Source: Hyphomonadaceae bacterium TMED5 (GTDB lineage Bacteria > Pseudomonadota > Alphaproteobacteria > Caulobacterales > Hyphomonadaceae). Taken from it: a stretch of 64,000 nt of DNA. This document shows positions 16,561-25,029 of the stretch, in pieces; position 1 is the first letter of the stretch; every line of letters starts with the position of its first letter. The position numbers were made by a program, and so were the translations under genes. The notes under the pieces are model-generated. The model had not been told where the DNA came from. It was given only the letters and a program-made list of their open reading frames with translations, and did not search any database. The DNA lies in assembly GCA_002173095.1 (NCBI GenBank), contig NHBK01000014.1, forward strand, positions 124,001 to 188,000, read 5' to 3'.

Positions 16561-18687
16561 ATGGCTAGGCAGGAAACGCCGAAAGGAAAGGTAAAACGTA
16601 GCCTGAGAACAACGCTTATGGCGGTTGTGATCGGGCTAATTGTGACTACGTCGCTGGCGTTTTCCGCATCTATTCTGGCATTTGAGTATTTTAGCCGCGA
16701 TGACAAGGCGGCGGCAAATCTGCGTCTCAGCGTTAGCAGCTGGATGCCGGTTGTGCCGAATATGATTCCTGAGGCCAGCCCCGGCTACATCAACAGCATG
16801 AACGAAATCATCGACAATTCAGAGACGGTTTCCGCAGTTCGTGTGGAAGATCTCCAGGGCAATGTCACCTATACCCTGTCTCAATTGGAGGGAAGTTCCC
16901 CGGTTTTGGCGCATGCAATTGCGCTTTCAAGATCTTCAGGTGAACAAATCATGCTTCGCAGCCCTAATGGGGCGGTTCTGGCCCGACCCGCTGTTCAGAA
17001 CGGCCAGATGATTGGTTCGTTTGCGCTGGAATATCCGTTCAGCGCCATTCCGTTCAACTGGGGTCGCACGCTAGCATGGGGTCTGGCGACCGGATTACTG
17101 ATCTGTGCGATCGCAATTCCAGTCGTACTGGCATTGGTTCACCGTTTTACCAGCCCGCTTTATCGTCTGATTGATTTTACGTCGAATGTCAGCGCAAATC
17201 AGCTTTCTGCGCGCGTCGATCTTCAATCCGGTAATGAATTTGATCTGTTGGGCGATGCCTTTAACAGCATGATGAATCGCGTCGAAGGTACGATGCGTCA
17301 GATCCAAAAGCTCGCTTTTGTTGATTCCGTCACAGACCTTCCGAACCGCGAACGTTTTATGCGCGTGCTTACCAAAGCTCTTAATGAGCGCGGCGAAGAC
17401 TGTTTCACTGCTGTTATCATTCTGAATGTCGACCGCTTCCGCTGGGTGAATGAAACCATGGGCCCGCAAAAGGGCGATGAGGCGCTGTCTCTGATCGGCA
17501 TGCGTATCCGTAAATCTCTTGTTGCCGCCGACCGGTCTGTCCGTCTGAATGATGCGAAAAGTGCACCGTCCATGGTTGCGCGTCTGAGTGGCGATGAGTT
17601 CGCCGTTGTCGTTCCGAACATTGACGCAAAGTCTGACATTACGCGCCTGATGCAGATGGTGATCGCCAGCATGCGCCAGCCTCTGGAAATTGGCGGTCAG
17701 GCTATCACGCTGGGTCTTTCTGGCGGTATCGCGCTTGCGCCAATCCACGGCATTAAGCCTGAAGACCTCGTGAAGAATGCAGACCTCGCGCTTAAAGAAG
17801 CCCGTCGCGCGGGCCGCAGCAAAGCTCGGTTCTATTCGACCAAGCTCAATAAGATTGCGATGGATCGCCTTCACCTTGAGGCCGATCTGCGTCGCGGTAT
17901 TGAGCGCGATGAATTTATTCCATACTTCCAGGCGAAGGTGGATTACAAAACGGGCCAGATTGCGGGTGCCGAAGCACTGGTGCGTTGGCAGCGCGAAGAC
18001 GGCGATATCATCTCGCCGGGCATTTTCATTCCAATGGCGGAACAATTGGGTTTGATCTCTCGCATCGGTGAATCCGTTCTGAAGCAGTCATGTATTCAGG
18101 CAACGCGCTGGATGAAGGCGGGTCATGATTGCAAGGTCGCGGTAAACGTGTCTCCGCTACAGTTCGAAGAGCCAAATTTTGCTGAGCGTGTTCTGTCGTC
18201 CATTCGTGACGCAGGTCTGCCGCCGGGTCGACTTGAGCTCGAAATTACCGAGACCATGGCTGTGGCGGATACAGATCGCGTATCCGAGATCATGCGTCCG
18301 CTGCGGGCCATGGGTGTGCGACTGGCCATTGATGATTTCGGTGCGGGCCACTCAAACCTTGTGACGCTCACCAAACTGCCGTTTGACGTGTTCAAGATCG
18401 ACCAGCAGTTCATCAGCGCACTTCATTCGGATACGCAAGCACCTGCAGTCGTTGAGATGATTCTCGCAATGGCAGACACGATGGGCCTGGAAACAGTTGC
18501 CGAAGGCGTGGAAACACCGTCTCAGTCTGACTTCCTGCGCCGCCGCGGATGCACGCTCGCACAGGGTTATCTCTATGCGAAACCAATCCCTCCGGATGAT
18601 TTCATGAAGTTCCTGAGCGAGTGGAAGCCGCTCAATGAAACCATGATTGATGAGAACCTGCTGGCCTCTCTGGGTGGAGCAGCTTAA
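16561..18687 (+). CDS. Membrane-bound GGDEF-EAL protein (cyclic-di-GMP turnover)
   Basis: The 708 residues read in order as follows: a membrane helix (about 20-42), a periplasmic sensor region of about 120 residues, a second helix (about 170-195), a HAMP-like linker, a GGDEF domain and an EAL domain. The GGDEF motif is SGDEF (343-347) and no RxxD inhibitory site is seen before it. The EAL motif EALVRW (from 471) is intact, as are NVSPLQF, ELEITET, DDFGAGHSNL, FKIDQQF and VAEGVET. I infer an active phosphodiesterase, with the GGDEF half either weakly active or a GTP sensor. It sits between hisB and hslV. Confidence 0.93.
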   Translation: MARQETPKGKVKRSLRTTLMAVVIGLIVTTSLAFSASILAFEYFSRDDKAAANLRLSVSSWMPVVPNMIPEASPGYINSMNEIIDNSETVSAVRVEDLQGNVTYTLSQLEGSSPVLAHAIALSRSSGEQIMLRSPNGAVLARPAVQNGQMIGSFALEYPFSAIPFNWGRTLAWGLATGLLICAIAIPVVLALVHRFTSPLYRLIDFTSNVSANQLSARVDLQSGNEFDLLGDAFNSMMNRVEGTMRQIQKLAFVDSVTDLPNRERFMRVLTKALNERGEDCFTAVIILNVDRFRWVNETMGPQKGDEALSLIGMRIRKSLVAADRSVRLNDAKSAPSMVARLSGDEFAVVVPNIDAKSDITRLMQMVIASMRQPLEIGGQAITLGLSGGIALAPIHGIKPEDLVKNADLALKEARRAGRSKARFYSTKLNKIAMDRLHLEADLRRGIERDEFIPYFQAKVDYKTGQIAGAEALVRWQREDGDIISPGIFIPMAEQLGLISRIGESVLKQSCIQATRWMKAGHDCKVAVNVSPLQFEEPNFAERVLSSIRDAGLPPGRLELEITETMAVADTDRVSEIMRPLRAMGVRLAIDDFGAGHSNLVTLTKLPFDVFKIDQQFISALHSDTQAPAVVEMILAMADTMGLETVAEGVETPSQSDFLRRRGCTLAQGYLYAKPIPPDDFMKFLSEWKPLNETMIDENLLASLGGAA

Positions 18688-18764
18688 TCCGCTGCTCTGC
18701 TAAAAATTATCGATAAACGGAAAAACTTCTTGCCAATTGAGCCATTCGTCGCCAGATTGGCCGG

Positions 18765-19328
18765 ATGATGACTGATACTCAAGAAGACAAGAAGTGGCGC
18801 GCGACGACAATTCTCGCCGTGCGCAAAAATGGTAAAATCGTTCTGATTGGCGATGGTCAGGTTTCGCTTGGCCAGACGGTGATGAAGGGCAATGCCCGGA
18901 AAGTCCGCCAGTTGATCGAGGGCAAGGTGCTTGCTGGTTTTGCTGGTGCAACTGCCGACGCCTTCACGCTGTTTGAGCGCCTTCAATCCAAACTGGAACG
19001 CTATCCGGACCAGCTTCAGCGCGCAGCTGTAGAGCTCGCGAAAGAATGGCGTACTGAGAAATATCTCCAAAAGCTCGAAGCCATGCTCATCGTGGCCGAT
19101 AAGGATGTGACGCTGCTCATTTCCGGTTCGGGCGATGTGATTGAGCCAGAACATCATGTGCTCGCGATTGGGTCGGGCGGCAATTATGCCGTCGCTGCTG
19201 CGCGTGCACTTTATGAATACGAACCTGATGCAGAAGTCCTCGCCCGCAAGGCGATGGAGATCGCAGCCGATATCTGCCTTTACACCAACTCCAGTTTCAC
19301 ACTCGAAACGCTGAGCTCGGAGACATGA
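18765..19328 (+). CDS. hslV: ATP-dependent protease peptidase subunit HslV
   Basis: Proteolytic core of the HslUV (ClpQY) protease. The mature N-terminal nucleophile is predicted as Thr14 in [14 protein letters not shown]; the short propeptide is usual in Alphaproteobacteria. The GDGQVSLG and [15 protein letters not shown] segments are diagnostic. The start is one of two adjacent ATGs (18765 or 18768). Its partner hslU is not next to it: a membrane-protein gene and a terminator lie between. Confidence 0.96.
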   Translation: MMTDTQEDKKWRATTILAVRKNGKIVLIGDGQVSLGQTVMKGNARKVRQLIEGKVLAGFAGATADAFTLFERLQSKLERYPDQLQRAAVELAKEWRTEKYLQKLEAMLIVADKDVTLLISGSGDVIEPEHHVLAIGSGGNYAVAAARALYEYEPDAEVLARKAMEIAADICLYTNSSFTLETLSSET

Positions 19329-19329
19329 T

Positions 19330-20418
19330 ATGGACCGGGAGCAACTGAAAGCCGCCATTGAGGCAGACGTCATTTCCGCAGATCAGGCCGCACGCCTGGA
19401 AGTTATGTTTGGCGGAGATGACCGACGATTGCAGGAAGGCGAACCGCTTCGCTTTCTGTCCAATCTGAATGATGTCTTCCTCTCTATAGGCCTAGTCATT
19501 CTGTTTATCGGACTTGGCGCTGCGCTCAGTATTCTCTCCTTTGGTCAAATGTCATTTGAGCGGTATCTGCCGTTCATTATGGGTCCGCTGGCTGCGGTGG
19601 CGTGGGGATTATCAGAATATTTCTGTGCCCGGCGCCGCCTGCTCCTGCCGAGCATTGTGCTCAGCATTTTCTGGACAGTCTGTGTTGGCATGACGGTGTT
19701 CTCAATACTCGTCTGGAACCTGCTGGCCGAAAACGGCACTCAGCTTTTTTCTTCGGTTGCGACGGGCAATGAGCCTGAAGAATTGTTCTTCAGTGAGGTG
19801 GTTCTGGAATCCCGCTGGGCTTCTATTGTCAGCATTTTGTCTGCGTCTGGCGCTGCATTTCTTTATTATCTGCGCTTCCGCCTGCCCTTTTCGCAATTCC
19901 TTGTCGTGATGACGCTCTCTTCGGTTGTGCTTATTCTGGCGCCGGCTTTCACCACTCTTCTTGTCACTGGGTTTGCCTGTCTCTTCATCGCCATCTTCTT
20001 TGATGCGCGTGACCCGCACCGTGCGACCCGCCTGTCTGATAATGCATTCTGGCTACACGTCGCGGCTGCCCCTCAGATTGTTTATGGGTTCCGGGGTCTG
20101 GTTGAAGGCAATCTTGGCATGGAGGCGACTGCGGTTCACATTGCGCTCGTGTCTGTTCTGGCTGGTCTTGCCATCTTATCGCTGGCGCTCAATCGCCGCG
20201 CACTGATCATTTCAGGTCTGGTGACCTTTGGCTGGGCGATCTGGAATCTGTTCCAAGTGTTTGGCGACTCCATCTTTATGCGGTTTGCTGGTCCACTTCT
20301 GCTGATCGGTGCGTTGATTGTGCTGCTCGGATCGGGCTGGAAAACGGCGCGCAGAATTCTGCTTGTGGGCATGCCAACATCCGGCGTGGTGGGGCGCATC
20401 TTCCCAAAAGAAGTCTGA
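19330..20418 (+). CDS. Polytopic membrane protein, DUF2157-like
   Basis: The 362-residue protein has a short soluble N-terminus (KAAIEADVISADQAARLEVMF) followed by about nine or ten hydrophobic helices. The N-terminal helical motif resembles DUF2157 membrane proteins; I do not know a function. It starts 1 bp after the hslV stop, so it is almost certainly co-transcribed with hslV. A strong hairpin terminator follows. Confidence 0.7.
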   Translation: MDREQLKAAIEADVISADQAARLEVMFGGDDRRLQEGEPLRFLSNLNDVFLSIGLVILFIGLGAALSILSFGQMSFERYLPFIMGPLAAVAWGLSEYFCARRRLLLPSIVLSIFWTVCVGMTVFSILVWNLLAENGTQLFSSVATGNEPEELFFSEVVLESRWASIVSILSASGAAFLYYLRFRLPFSQFLVVMTLSSVVLILAPAFTTLLVTGFACLFIAIFFDARDPHRATRLSDNAFWLHVAAAPQIVYGFRGLVEGNLGMEATAVHIALVSVLAGLAILSLALNRRALIISGLVTFGWAIWNLFQVFGDSIFMRFAGPLLLIGALIVLLGSGWKTARRILLVGMPTSGVVGRIFPKEV

Positions 20419-20443
20419 TCCGTTTCTACTATGGCAGAAAATG

Positions 20444-20472
20444 CAGGCCATTTGTTTGGAATGGCCTGTTTT
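20444..20472 (+). terminator. Rho-independent terminator after the hslV-membrane protein unit
   Basis: CAGGCCATT and AATGGCCTG form a perfect 9-bp stem with a 7-base loop, followed by TTTTCG. It separates hslV from hslU. Confidence 0.8.
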
Positions 20473-20531
20473 CGTACCTAACTATCTCTCTTCCGAAACA
20501 CACCTGAACGACATATCCGGAGCCCCGCTGC

Positions 20532-21839
20532 ATGACCGAGTTTTCTCCCCGTGAAATCGTATCCGAACTGGACCGCTTTATTGTCGGCCAGGCTGACGCG
20601 AAACGAGCGGTGGCCATTGCGCTGCGTAATCGCTGGCGCCGGAAACAGGTTGAATCGCCGCTGGCTGAAGAAATCACGCCGAAGAATATTCTCATGATTG
20701 GGCCAACCGGTGTTGGTAAAACCGAGATTTCCCGTCGGCTGGCCAAGCTGGCTCATGCGCCGTTCCTGAAGGTGGAAGCGACCAAATTCACCGAAGTTGG
20801 ATATGTCGGACGCGACGTTGAACAGATCATCCGTGATCTGGTCGAAGCGGCGATCGGCATGGTCCGTACGCGTAAGCGCGAGGAAGTCAAAGTCCGTGCC
20901 GAGATCGCCGCTGAGGAACGCGTTCTCAGTGCGCTGGTGGGTGAAGGCGCTCAGAAATCGACGCGCGAAAGCTTCCGCGCCAAGCTGAAGGCCGGTGATC
21001 TGGATGACCGCGATGTCGATATCGATATGGCGGATACCTCCAGCCCTATGGACGGCATGATGGATATTCCGGGCGGTGGCGGCTCTATGGGTATGATCAA
21101 TCTGTCTGATCTGTTTGGTAAAGCCATGGGCGGCCGGACTAAACGTGTCCGTATGAAGGTCAAAGACGCTTATGAGCCGCTGCTCAATGAGGAAAGCGAC
21201 AAGCTTCTCGATGAAGAGAGCATTATCCGTGAGGCTGTTCGTTCGGTTGAAGAAGATGGCATTGTCTTCCTTGATGAGATCGACAAAGTGGCTGCGGGCG
21301 GCGAGCGTCGCGGTGCAGATGTGTCACGCGAAGGCGTTCAGCGTGATCTTCTGCCGCTCATCGAAGGCACGACCGTTACAACCAAGCGCGGCGCAGTGAA
21401 GACCGACCATATCCTATTCATTGCTTCTGGTGCGTTTCATGTTGCCAAGCCGAGCGATCTCTTGCCGGAGCTTCAGGGTCGACTTCCGATCCGGGTTGAG
21501 CTGAAAGCACTGAGCCGTGATGAATTCCGCCGCATTCTGACTGAGCCGGAAGCCAGCCTGATCAAGCAATATACCGCTCTGATGGCTGCCGAAGGCGTAA
21601 CGCTGGAATTCTCTGAAGACGCAATTGATGAACTGGCGGATCTCGCTGTGAAAGTGAATGAAAGCGTTGAAAACATTGGTGCACGCCGACTTCAGACCGT
21701 GATGGAGCGTCTGCTCGACGAGATATCCTTCACCGCGCCAGACCGGACGGGCGAAACCATTCTTCTGACGGCTGAAGATGTACGTCGTCAGGTGGGTGAT
21801 CTCGCGCAAAACGCTGATCTGTCGCGCTTTATCCTTTAG
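20532..21839 (+). CDS. hslU: HslU, ATPase subunit of the HslUV protease
   Basis: AAA+ unfoldase that feeds substrates to HslV. Walker A is GPTGVGKT (residues 57-64) and Walker B is IVFLDEIDK. The inserted I domain lies between them, with a glycine/methionine-rich stretch at about 170-195. The sensor region and the C-terminal ALSRFIL-like tail (DLSRFIL), which docks into HslV, are present. 435 residues is typical. Confidence 0.97.
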   Translation: MTEFSPREIVSELDRFIVGQADAKRAVAIALRNRWRRKQVESPLAEEITPKNILMIGPTGVGKTEISRRLAKLAHAPFLKVEATKFTEVGYVGRDVEQIIRDLVEAAIGMVRTRKREEVKVRAEIAAEERVLSALVGEGAQKSTRESFRAKLKAGDLDDRDVDIDMADTSSPMDGMMDIPGGGGSMGMINLSDLFGKAMGGRTKRVRMKVKDAYEPLLNEESDKLLDEESIIREAVRSVEEDGIVFLDEIDKVAAGGERRGADVSREGVQRDLLPLIEGTTVTTKRGAVKTDHILFIASGAFHVAKPSDLLPELQGRLPIRVELKALSRDEFRRILTEPEASLIKQYTALMAAEGVTLEFSEDAIDELADLAVKVNESVENIGARRLQTVMERLLDEISFTAPDRTGETILLTAEDVRRQVGDLAQNADLSRFIL

Positions 21840-21849
21840 AACACAGTCG

Positions 21850-21866
21850 CGTGATCAATCACGTTT
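21850..21866 (+). terminator. Possible weak terminator after hslU
   Basis: CGTGA and TCACG pair around a TCAA loop, followed by TTTAG. The stem is short and the T-run minimal. Confidence 0.3.
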
Positions 21867-21912
21867 AGTGCTGTGATCGGCTCTGGACGTAGACGGCTTT
21901 AGTGTATAGGAA

Positions 21913-21927
21913 TGCAAATCATTCGCA
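21913..21927. promoter_or_regulatory. Fur-like operator upstream of the PepSY gene
   Basis: TGCAAATCATTCGCA is a 7-1-7 inverted repeat with 6 of 7 pairs matching. It keeps 10 of 14 positions of the Fur consensus TGATAAT-n-ATTATCA, and its substitutions are symmetric. It lies 56-70 bp before the start of the PepSY gene, and a better Fur box lies before the receptor gene of the same locus. Confidence 0.55.
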
Positions 21928-21982
21928 ATAAAGGGCGAGGCCATAGGTCTCGCTCTTTTCCTGTCACTGAAAGGCCCGTCTT

Positions 21983-22672
21983 TTGAGCTCCGATCTGACC
22001 AACATTCAGCAATCTGAACGTCTGGCCACGCGCGAGAAAACGGCGCCAAAGTCGCGGCCGAAAAAGAAGAGCAATTTCTGGAAGAAGCAGGCACGTATCT
22101 GGCATTGGATATCTGGTGCTGTTTGCCTCGTTGGCATGCTTCTTTTCTCTTTCACGGGTATCACCCTCAATCACGCGGCAGACATTCCGGCCACGCCTGA
22201 AACCGTATCTGAGATGATGACGCTTGAGGGACCGGGCTTTGATGCCCTTCTTTCTCAGCCCGAAGATGGGACTACGCCTTCCCTGCCCCGCGAAACCATT
22301 CGCGCACTTCGCAGCGGCATTGGCGTGAACACGGCTGGCCGTGAAGCTGAATGGACCGATTTTGATGTTTATGTTGCCTTGCCGCGTCCGGGCGGTGATG
22401 CCTGGCTGGCCATCGACCGGGAAACCGGCGAAGTGGAATATGAGCGCACAACGCGCGGCGTGATTTCCTGGCTCAATGACCTCCACAAAGGCCGGAATAC
22501 AGGCAGTGTCTGGTTCTGGTTCATCGACATTTTCTCAGTCGCAGCAATCCTGTTCTGCCTGACAGGGCTATGGCTCCTTCAAATTCATGCGGGCAAGCGC
22601 GCTATCACATGGCCGCTTACGATTGCGGGCCTCGTTGTGCCTGCTGCGCTCGCCATTTTCTTTATTCACTGA
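21983..22672 (+). CDS. PepSY-associated membrane protein
   Basis: The 229-residue protein has a basic cytoplasmic N-terminus and a membrane helix with paired histidines (IWHWISG and LNHAAD, about residues 38-68). It continues with a periplasmic PepSY-like domain (to about 165) containing DRETGEVEYERTTRG, then a DLHKGRNTG motif and two further helices. PepSY_TM proteins of this type are linked to iron reduction and extracytosolic electron transfer; the histidines could ligate heme, which is inference. The start is a TTG with AAAGG upstream. It opens a four-gene run with DUF2271, DUF4198 and apbE. Confidence 0.8.
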   Translation: MSSDLTNIQQSERLATREKTAPKSRPKKKSNFWKKQARIWHWISGAVCLVGMLLFSFTGITLNHAADIPATPETVSEMMTLEGPGFDALLSQPEDGTTPSLPRETIRALRSGIGVNTAGREAEWTDFDVYVALPRPGGDAWLAIDRETGEVEYERTTRGVISWLNDLHKGRNTGSVWFWFIDIFSVAAILFCLTGLWLLQIHAGKRAITWPLTIAGLVVPAALAIFFIH

Positions 22673-22682
22673 CGAGGTTTTC

Positions 22683-23198
22683 ATGCGTGCAAAACTGACA
22701 ATCACTGCCCTCGGGCTTCTTTCTGGTGCCGCGCAGGCTCAAAGCCTGGATGTTGGCGTTGAGCTGCCTTCAATGAATGTTGCCGAATATCACCGGCCCT
22801 ATGTGGCTGTCTGGATTTCACATCCCGATCACACTGTGGCGGCGAATCTCGCCGTCTGGTACCAGCTCGATGATGGCCCTGAAGGTCATGGTGAAGACTG
22901 GCTGAAAGATATTCGCCAATGGTGGCGCCGCACGGGTCGTTCGCTTGAAATGCCAGTTGATGGCGTATCAAGCGCAACACGAGCGCCGGGCCAGTACACG
23001 CTTTCATTTTCCTCTGACGATGAACGCCTGAGCGCACTGGAAGCCGGAAGCTATGTGCTCCATGTCGAAGCGTCTCGCGAAGTCGGCGGCCGCGAAATGG
23101 TGTCCATCCCGTTTGAATGGTCAGAAGACGGCGAAGCCGAACTGTCTGACACCGGAAGCGAAGAGCTCGGCGAAGTCCGTCTCTCAATCCATCAGTAA
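22683..23198 (+). CDS. DUF2271 periplasmic protein with a flavinylation-like motif
   Basis: A 171-residue secreted protein with an N-terminal signal peptide (about 1-20, ending AQAQ). The core (HRPYVAVWISHPD, VWYQLDDGPEGHGEDWLKDIRQWWRRTG) is typical of DUF2271. Residues 93-99 read DGVSSAT, fitting the Dxx[ST]xAT pattern to which ApbE attaches FMN on the last threonine; apbE is two genes downstream. I infer a periplasmic flavoprotein that takes electrons from the PepSY membrane protein. The frame is open further upstream, but ATG 22683 gives a clean signal peptide 10 bp after the PepSY stop. Confidence 0.82.
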   Translation: MRAKLTITALGLLSGAAQAQSLDVGVELPSMNVAEYHRPYVAVWISHPDHTVAANLAVWYQLDDGPEGHGEDWLKDIRQWWRRTGRSLEMPVDGVSSATRAPGQYTLSFSSDDERLSALEAGSYVLHVEASREVGGREMVSIPFEWSEDGEAELSDTGSEELGEVRLSIHQ

Positions 23199-23223
23199 TT
23201 CCAGATTTTCCGAGGAGACTCCC

Positions 23224-24033
23224 ATGAAACTCAGACATCTTCTTTATATGTGCGTTGCGGGTGCAACTGCCGTTCAGCCTGCCCTCGCCCACCGTATGTG
23301 GCTTCTGCCGTCCAGCTATACGCTTTCCGGCGATGACCAGTGGATCACGGTTGATGGCGCGGTCTCAAACGACCTGTTTTTCCCGAACCACGTGCCGCTG
23401 AACTATGAAAACGTCACAGTGCACACGCCAGAAGGTGAAGCGCTTTCCGTCGAAGATGGCTGGGTGGGCGCACTTCGCACCACTTTTGACGTTCATCTGA
23501 CGGAACAAGGCACCTATCGCATTGTCGAAGGCGGTAGTGCCTGGATGGCGTTTTATGAAGAAGATGGTGAGCGTCGCCGCATGCGCGGATCGCTTGAAGA
23601 ACTTCAGGCCGCTGGATTTTTTGAAAATCCAACTGCCCAGGTTTTCCACTCCCGTCGAAATGTCGAAGCCTATGTCACGCTGGGCGCGCCAAGCACGGAC
23701 GCATTCGCGACAACCGATGAGGGTCTAGAGCTTCGCCCGATCACCCACCCAAATGACGTATATGTCGGTGAAGAAGCCAGCTTCAGCTTTGTGATGGACG
23801 GTGCTCCGGCAGAGGGTCTGGAAGTTGAAATCGTCGAAGGCAATGATCGTTATCGCGATGACCCGGGCGCCGTTACGGTGACCACGGATGCTGATGGTGT
23901 TTTCAGTTTCACGCCTGAGGAAGCCGGTCGCTACTGGATTTCTACATCAGTTCGTGGTTCTGGTGAGTTTGAGGGACACGAAATCGGTGTCGGTCAATCT
24001 TATGTTGTAACCTTTGAGGCATTGGCGCTCTGA
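23224..24033 (+). CDS. DUF4198 periplasmic protein
   Basis: The 269-residue protein has a signal peptide (about 1-23, ending ALA) followed by HRMWLLPSSYTLSGDD, the usual start of mature DUF4198 proteins. The rest is beta-rich with an Ig-like C-terminal half (GVFSFTPEEAGRYWIS). DUF4198 proteins are often found with metal uptake genes and may bind metal; the mature N-terminal histidine is a candidate ligand. ATG 23224 follows a GAGGAG ribosome-binding site. It lies 25 bp after the DUF2271 gene and 41 bp before apbE. Confidence 0.85.
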   Translation: MKLRHLLYMCVAGATAVQPALAHRMWLLPSSYTLSGDDQWITVDGAVSNDLFFPNHVPLNYENVTVHTPEGEALSVEDGWVGALRTTFDVHLTEQGTYRIVEGGSAWMAFYEEDGERRRMRGSLEELQAAGFFENPTAQVFHSRRNVEAYVTLGAPSTDAFATTDEGLELRPITHPNDVYVGEEASFSFVMDGAPAEGLEVEIVEGNDRYRDDPGAVTVTTDADGVFSFTPEEAGRYWISTSVRGSGEFEGHEIGVGQSYVVTFEALAL

Positions 24034-24074
24034 CGAACTTTCACCTTCTGATACCGCCGCATCTGCCGGAGCAT

Positions 24075-24977
24075 ATGCATGTTCCGAACGAAGCGGCCGT
24101 TTCTGAAGCTCTGTCTGGTCATACCATGGGCACCAATTGGTCTGCCCGGTTTTACCCTTCCGAAAACTCAGGCGGCGTGGACTTTAACGCCGCCTTTGAC
24201 ACCATCTTTGCTGAGATGATTTCCGAGCTCAGCACCTGGGACCCTGACTCCTTCATTTCAAAACTCAATCGCGCCCAACCCGGCGAACGCTTTCAGGCGC
24301 CGGCTCACTTTAGAGCCGTCTGGGAAAAGGCCTGCGATTTTGCCTCCATGACGGGCGGTGCGTTCACGCCGTTTGCTTTGCCGCGCCTTGCGGAAACCGG
24401 TTTCGGTCCTGACGGATTTGATTTTGCGCAGGAATGGACGACCGACTGGTCCAGTTGCCGGGAAATGATGGATGAAAACGGCGTTATTGAGCGCCCGGAT
24501 AGCGTCCTTCTGGATCTATCGGCAGTCGCCAAAGGCTATAGCGTAGACCTGATGGCTGAATGTCTTCGCGCGCATGGCGTATCCGCTTTCATGGTCGAAA
24601 TTGGCGGTGAGTTCATGACGGCGGGCCTTAAGGCAGATCGCCAGCCCTGGTGGATCGATCTGGAATCCCACGCCATGGGAGATCATCGCGTGCGACTTGC
24701 CTTATGCGGGCAGGCGCTCGCGACTAGCGGCATTCTTCACCAGTCTGAATTCTCCGGGTCGGGCGTTAAATCCCATATTGTTGGGGCGAATACCACCGAT
24801 ATGACCAAAAGCGTGAGCGTGATGGCGGATAGCTGCATGCTGGCTGATGGCTGGGCAACCGCGCTTATGGCTGCTGGAGAGAATGCAATGGAACTGGCGA
24901 ACCAGCATGGTATTGCGGCAATTTTTCAGGCCCGATCGGGCGTTGAGTTCTCTCAGGCCGCTGAAGCGCTTCTCTGA
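24075..24977 (+). CDS. apbE: ApbE-family FAD:protein FMN transferase
   Basis: Transfers FMN from FAD to a threonine of target proteins. Family motifs are HTMGTNWSARF, DLSAVAKGYSVDLMAE, MVEIGGEFMTAG, LATSGILHQ, SHIVGANT and ADGWATALMAAG with the metal-binding aspartate. Many ApbE proteins are periplasmic lipoproteins, but this one starts at ATG 24075 without a signal peptide. No in-frame upstream extension would add one, so it may act in the cytoplasm before export. The DUF2271 protein encoded upstream carries a matching target motif. Confidence 0.92.
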   Translation: MHVPNEAAVSEALSGHTMGTNWSARFYPSENSGGVDFNAAFDTIFAEMISELSTWDPDSFISKLNRAQPGERFQAPAHFRAVWEKACDFASMTGGAFTPFALPRLAETGFGPDGFDFAQEWTTDWSSCREMMDENGVIERPDSVLLDLSAVAKGYSVDLMAECLRAHGVSAFMVEIGGEFMTAGLKADRQPWWIDLESHAMGDHRVRLALCGQALATSGILHQSEFSGSGVKSHIVGANTTDMTKSVSVMADSCMLADGWATALMAAGENAMELANQHGIAAIFQARSGVEFSQAAEALL

Positions 24978-24984
24978 TAATAAA

Positions 24985-25015
24985 AAAGCCCGCCAGATTG
25001 GCGGGCTTTCTTTTT
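24985..25015. terminator. Bidirectional terminator between apbE and the TonB receptor
   Basis: AAAGCCCGCCA and TGGCGGGCTTT form a perfect 11-bp stem with a GAT loop. It is followed by CTTTTT on the + strand and flanked by an A-run that gives a T-run on the - strand. It can serve both convergent genes. Confidence 0.92.
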
Positions 25016-25029
25016 GGTGTTGATCAGGA

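Noticed and set aside
17095-18045. Open frame of 316 codons on the - strand
   Set aside because: Antisense to the well-supported GGDEF-EAL gene; no family motifs.
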